Shown piece by piece: positions 4,268 through 5,278 of a DNA stretch of 5,278 bases. A program made the position numbers and the translations under genes. How positions within the stretch are numbered: the stretch's first letter is position 1; the number at the start of each line of letters is the position of its first letter. The notes under the pieces are model-generated. The model did not search any database. It saw only the letters and a program-made list of their open reading frames with translations, and was not told where the DNA came from. The stretch is from assembly GCA_022712075.1 (NCBI GenBank), contig JALAHE010000196.1, positions 1 to 5,278 of the forward strand. Reading direction: 5' to 3'. The DNA comes from Galactobacter sp. (GTDB lineage: Bacteria; Actinomycetota; Actinomycetes; Actinomycetales; Micrococcaceae).

Positions 4268-5278
4268 TCAGTACACCGTGATGGTGACCGTGCTGCCCTT
4301 CTTGGCCATGGTTCCGCCCCGCGGATCCTGGCCGACCACCCGGTCGAAGACCGTGCCGAAGACGCCGCCGGAGCGGACCTCGACCTCGAAACCGGCGTCC
4401 TCGAGGATCGCGGTCGCCTCGTCCGTGTTCTTGTTGATGACGCCGGGGATCTCGAAGAGCTCGGGGCCCTTGGAGACGCGATACTCGACCGTGGCGCCCT
4501 TGGAGACCTGCTGGCCCGCCTCGGTGCCCTGCTGAGCCACCTGGCCCTCGGGGACCTCGTCGGAGAAGACGTCCTCGCCCTGCTTGGCCTTGAGGTCCTG
4601 GGCGGAGAGCAGCTGCTCGGCGTCCTCGGGGGACTTGCCGATGAGCGAGGGGACCTCCACGGGAGCCGGGCCGCGGGAGATCACCACGTCCACGGGGGTG
4701 CCGGAGCGGAACTCGGCGCCGACCTTGCGGGCCTGGCTCACCACGAGCCCCTTGGCGATTGACTCGTTGTAGGCCTGCGTGACCTTGCCGAGCGCGAGGT
4801 TGTTCTTGGCCAGGGCGGCCTTCGCGTCCGCCTGCGACTGGCCCACCACGTTGGGCACGGCGTAAAGCTGCGGCCCCTTGGAGATCAGGAGCGTTACGGA
4901 GTTCATGCGCATGATCTGGCTGCCGCCGGGCGGGTCGGTGGAGACGACCTTGCCCTTCTCGACCTCCTCGTCGAAGGCCGTGGCGACGGTGATGCCGACC
5001 CCTTGCTGATCCAGCGTGGCGCGGGCGGAAGACTCGGTGGCGCCGCGCAGCTCGGGGATGAGCACGCGGGCGCCGGGGCCCGCGCCGAAGAACCAGGCGG
5101 CAAGTCCCACGAGCGCCGCGACGAGCACGAGGATGACGGCCCAGATCCAGGCCTTCTTGCGGGTGCCTGGGCGGGCGAGGGACTCGGTCGGTTCCTGGGC
5201 GGCGCGGGCGGCTGCCTTCGCGTCGGCCTTGGCCTGGCGCTTGGAGACGCGCTCGGGGTAGGCGACCTCCTGCTGGAC
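4268..5278 (-). CDS. pknL: PASTA-domain Ser/Thr protein kinase, C-terminal part (5' end beyond right edge)
   Basis: The frame is open from the right edge to a TGA at 4270-4268, giving 336 visible residues. In order: a basic, Ala/Lys-rich juxtamembrane stretch (residues 10-42, for example VSKRQAKADAKAAARAA), one membrane helix at about 43-64 (AWIWAVILVLVAALVGLAAW), then four PASTA domains at about 71-135, 138-203, 206-271 and 274-336, ending Val-Tyr. PASTA domains bind peptidoglycan fragments or muropeptides outside the cell and couple cell-wall state to the cytoplasmic kinase. The kinase domain itself is not in the window, so the kinase call rests on this architecture (basic linker, single helix, C-terminal PASTA array). 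An apparent GTG start at 5128 falls inside the membrane helix and is not a real start. The symbol pknL is inferred from position near aroG, as in mycobacteria and corynebacteria; a PknB-type kinase or other PASTA protein is the alternative. Confidence 0.85.
   Translation of the reverse strand, partial: VQQEVAYPERVSKRQAKADAKAAARAAQEPTESLARPGTRKKAWIWAVILVLVAALVGLAAWFFGAGPGARVLIPELRGATESSARATLDQQGVGITVATAFDEEVEKGKVVSTDPPGGSQIMRMNSVTLLISKGPQLYAVPNVVGQSQADAKAALAKNNLALGKVTQAYNESIAKGLVVSQARKVGAEFRSGTPVDVVISRGPAPVEVPSLIGKSPEDAEQLLSAQDLKAKQGEDVFSDEVPEGQVAQQGTEAGQQVSKGATVEYRVSKGPELFEIPGVINKNTDEATAILEDAGFEVEVRSGGVFGTVFDRVVGQDPRGGTMAKKGSTVTITVY
4271..5068 (-). repeat. Four tandem PASTA domains (protein-level repeat)
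   Basis: The repeats span about 5068-4874, 4867-4670, 4663-4466 and 4459-4271. Each opens with a hydrophobic-Pro motif (VLIPELRG, AVPNVVGQ, EVPSLIGK, EIPGVINK). Each continues with an acidic or polar helix ending in a Leu/Gly turn and closes with a strand; the first three end in SKGP or SRGP, and the last ends at the C-terminus. The third and fourth have diverged most in the middle. DNA identity between the copies is low, so this is an old duplication, not a recombination-prone repeat. Confidence 0.85.

Noticed and set aside
4268..5128. A GTG at 5128 as start of a free-standing PASTA protein
   Set aside because: The codon falls in the middle of the membrane helix, and the frame is open upstream through a basic linker to the window edge, so it is an internal valine of a longer protein.

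Overview
The window is very GC-rich, with G or C at most third codon positions. It carries a housekeeping gene cluster typical of high-GC Actinomycetota. Three things point there: a class II (mycobacterial-type) DAHP synthase, a transmembrane kinase tail with four PASTA domains, and two start codons that look leaderless. The gene set and style fit Micrococcales (Arthrobacter, Kocuria or Micrococcus relatives), but the sequence alone does not fix the genus.

Layout, left to right. (1) Minus strand, 1-889: the first codons of an unidentified gene (ATG at 101, continuing off the left edge) overlap by 4 bases with the end of an upstream alpha/beta hydrolase (Est30-like carboxylesterase or monoacylglycerol lipase type, catalytic Ser98/Asp197/His230). 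(2) A 133-base divergent intergenic region with possible promoter hexamers and a small inverted repeat. (3) Plus strand, 1023-1739: a PlsC-type lysophospholipid acyltransferase with all four family motifs and a GTG start. (4) Plus strand, 1874-3253: class II DAHP synthase (aroG), with every metal ligand and several substrate-binding residues in place. (5) A 17-bp-stem hairpin after aroG. (6) Plus strand, 3391-4167: a nucleoside phosphorylase-family enzyme of unassigned specificity. (7) A perfect 21-bp-stem hairpin between convergent genes, probably a bidirectional terminator. (8) Minus strand, 4268 to the right edge: the C-terminal part of a PASTA-domain Ser/Thr kinase, with a basic juxtamembrane stretch, one membrane helix and four PASTA repeats. 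Its kinase domain lies beyond the window.

The neighbourhood of a PlsC acyltransferase, class II aroG and a PASTA/PknL-type kinase resembles the Rv2176 (pknL)-Rv2178c (aroG)-Rv2182c region of Mycobacterium tuberculosis and the matching region of corynebacteria, so this is probably a conserved actinobacterial locus. The genes cover membrane phospholipid synthesis, entry into the shikimate pathway, nucleoside salvage and envelope signalling. They seem to be transcribed largely as separate units, each with its own promoter or terminator signals. No mobile element, CRISPR array, RNA gene or obviously new multi-gene system is visible. The points most worth a second look are the two predicted leaderless starts, the two long hairpins, and the phosphorylase of unknown substrate.
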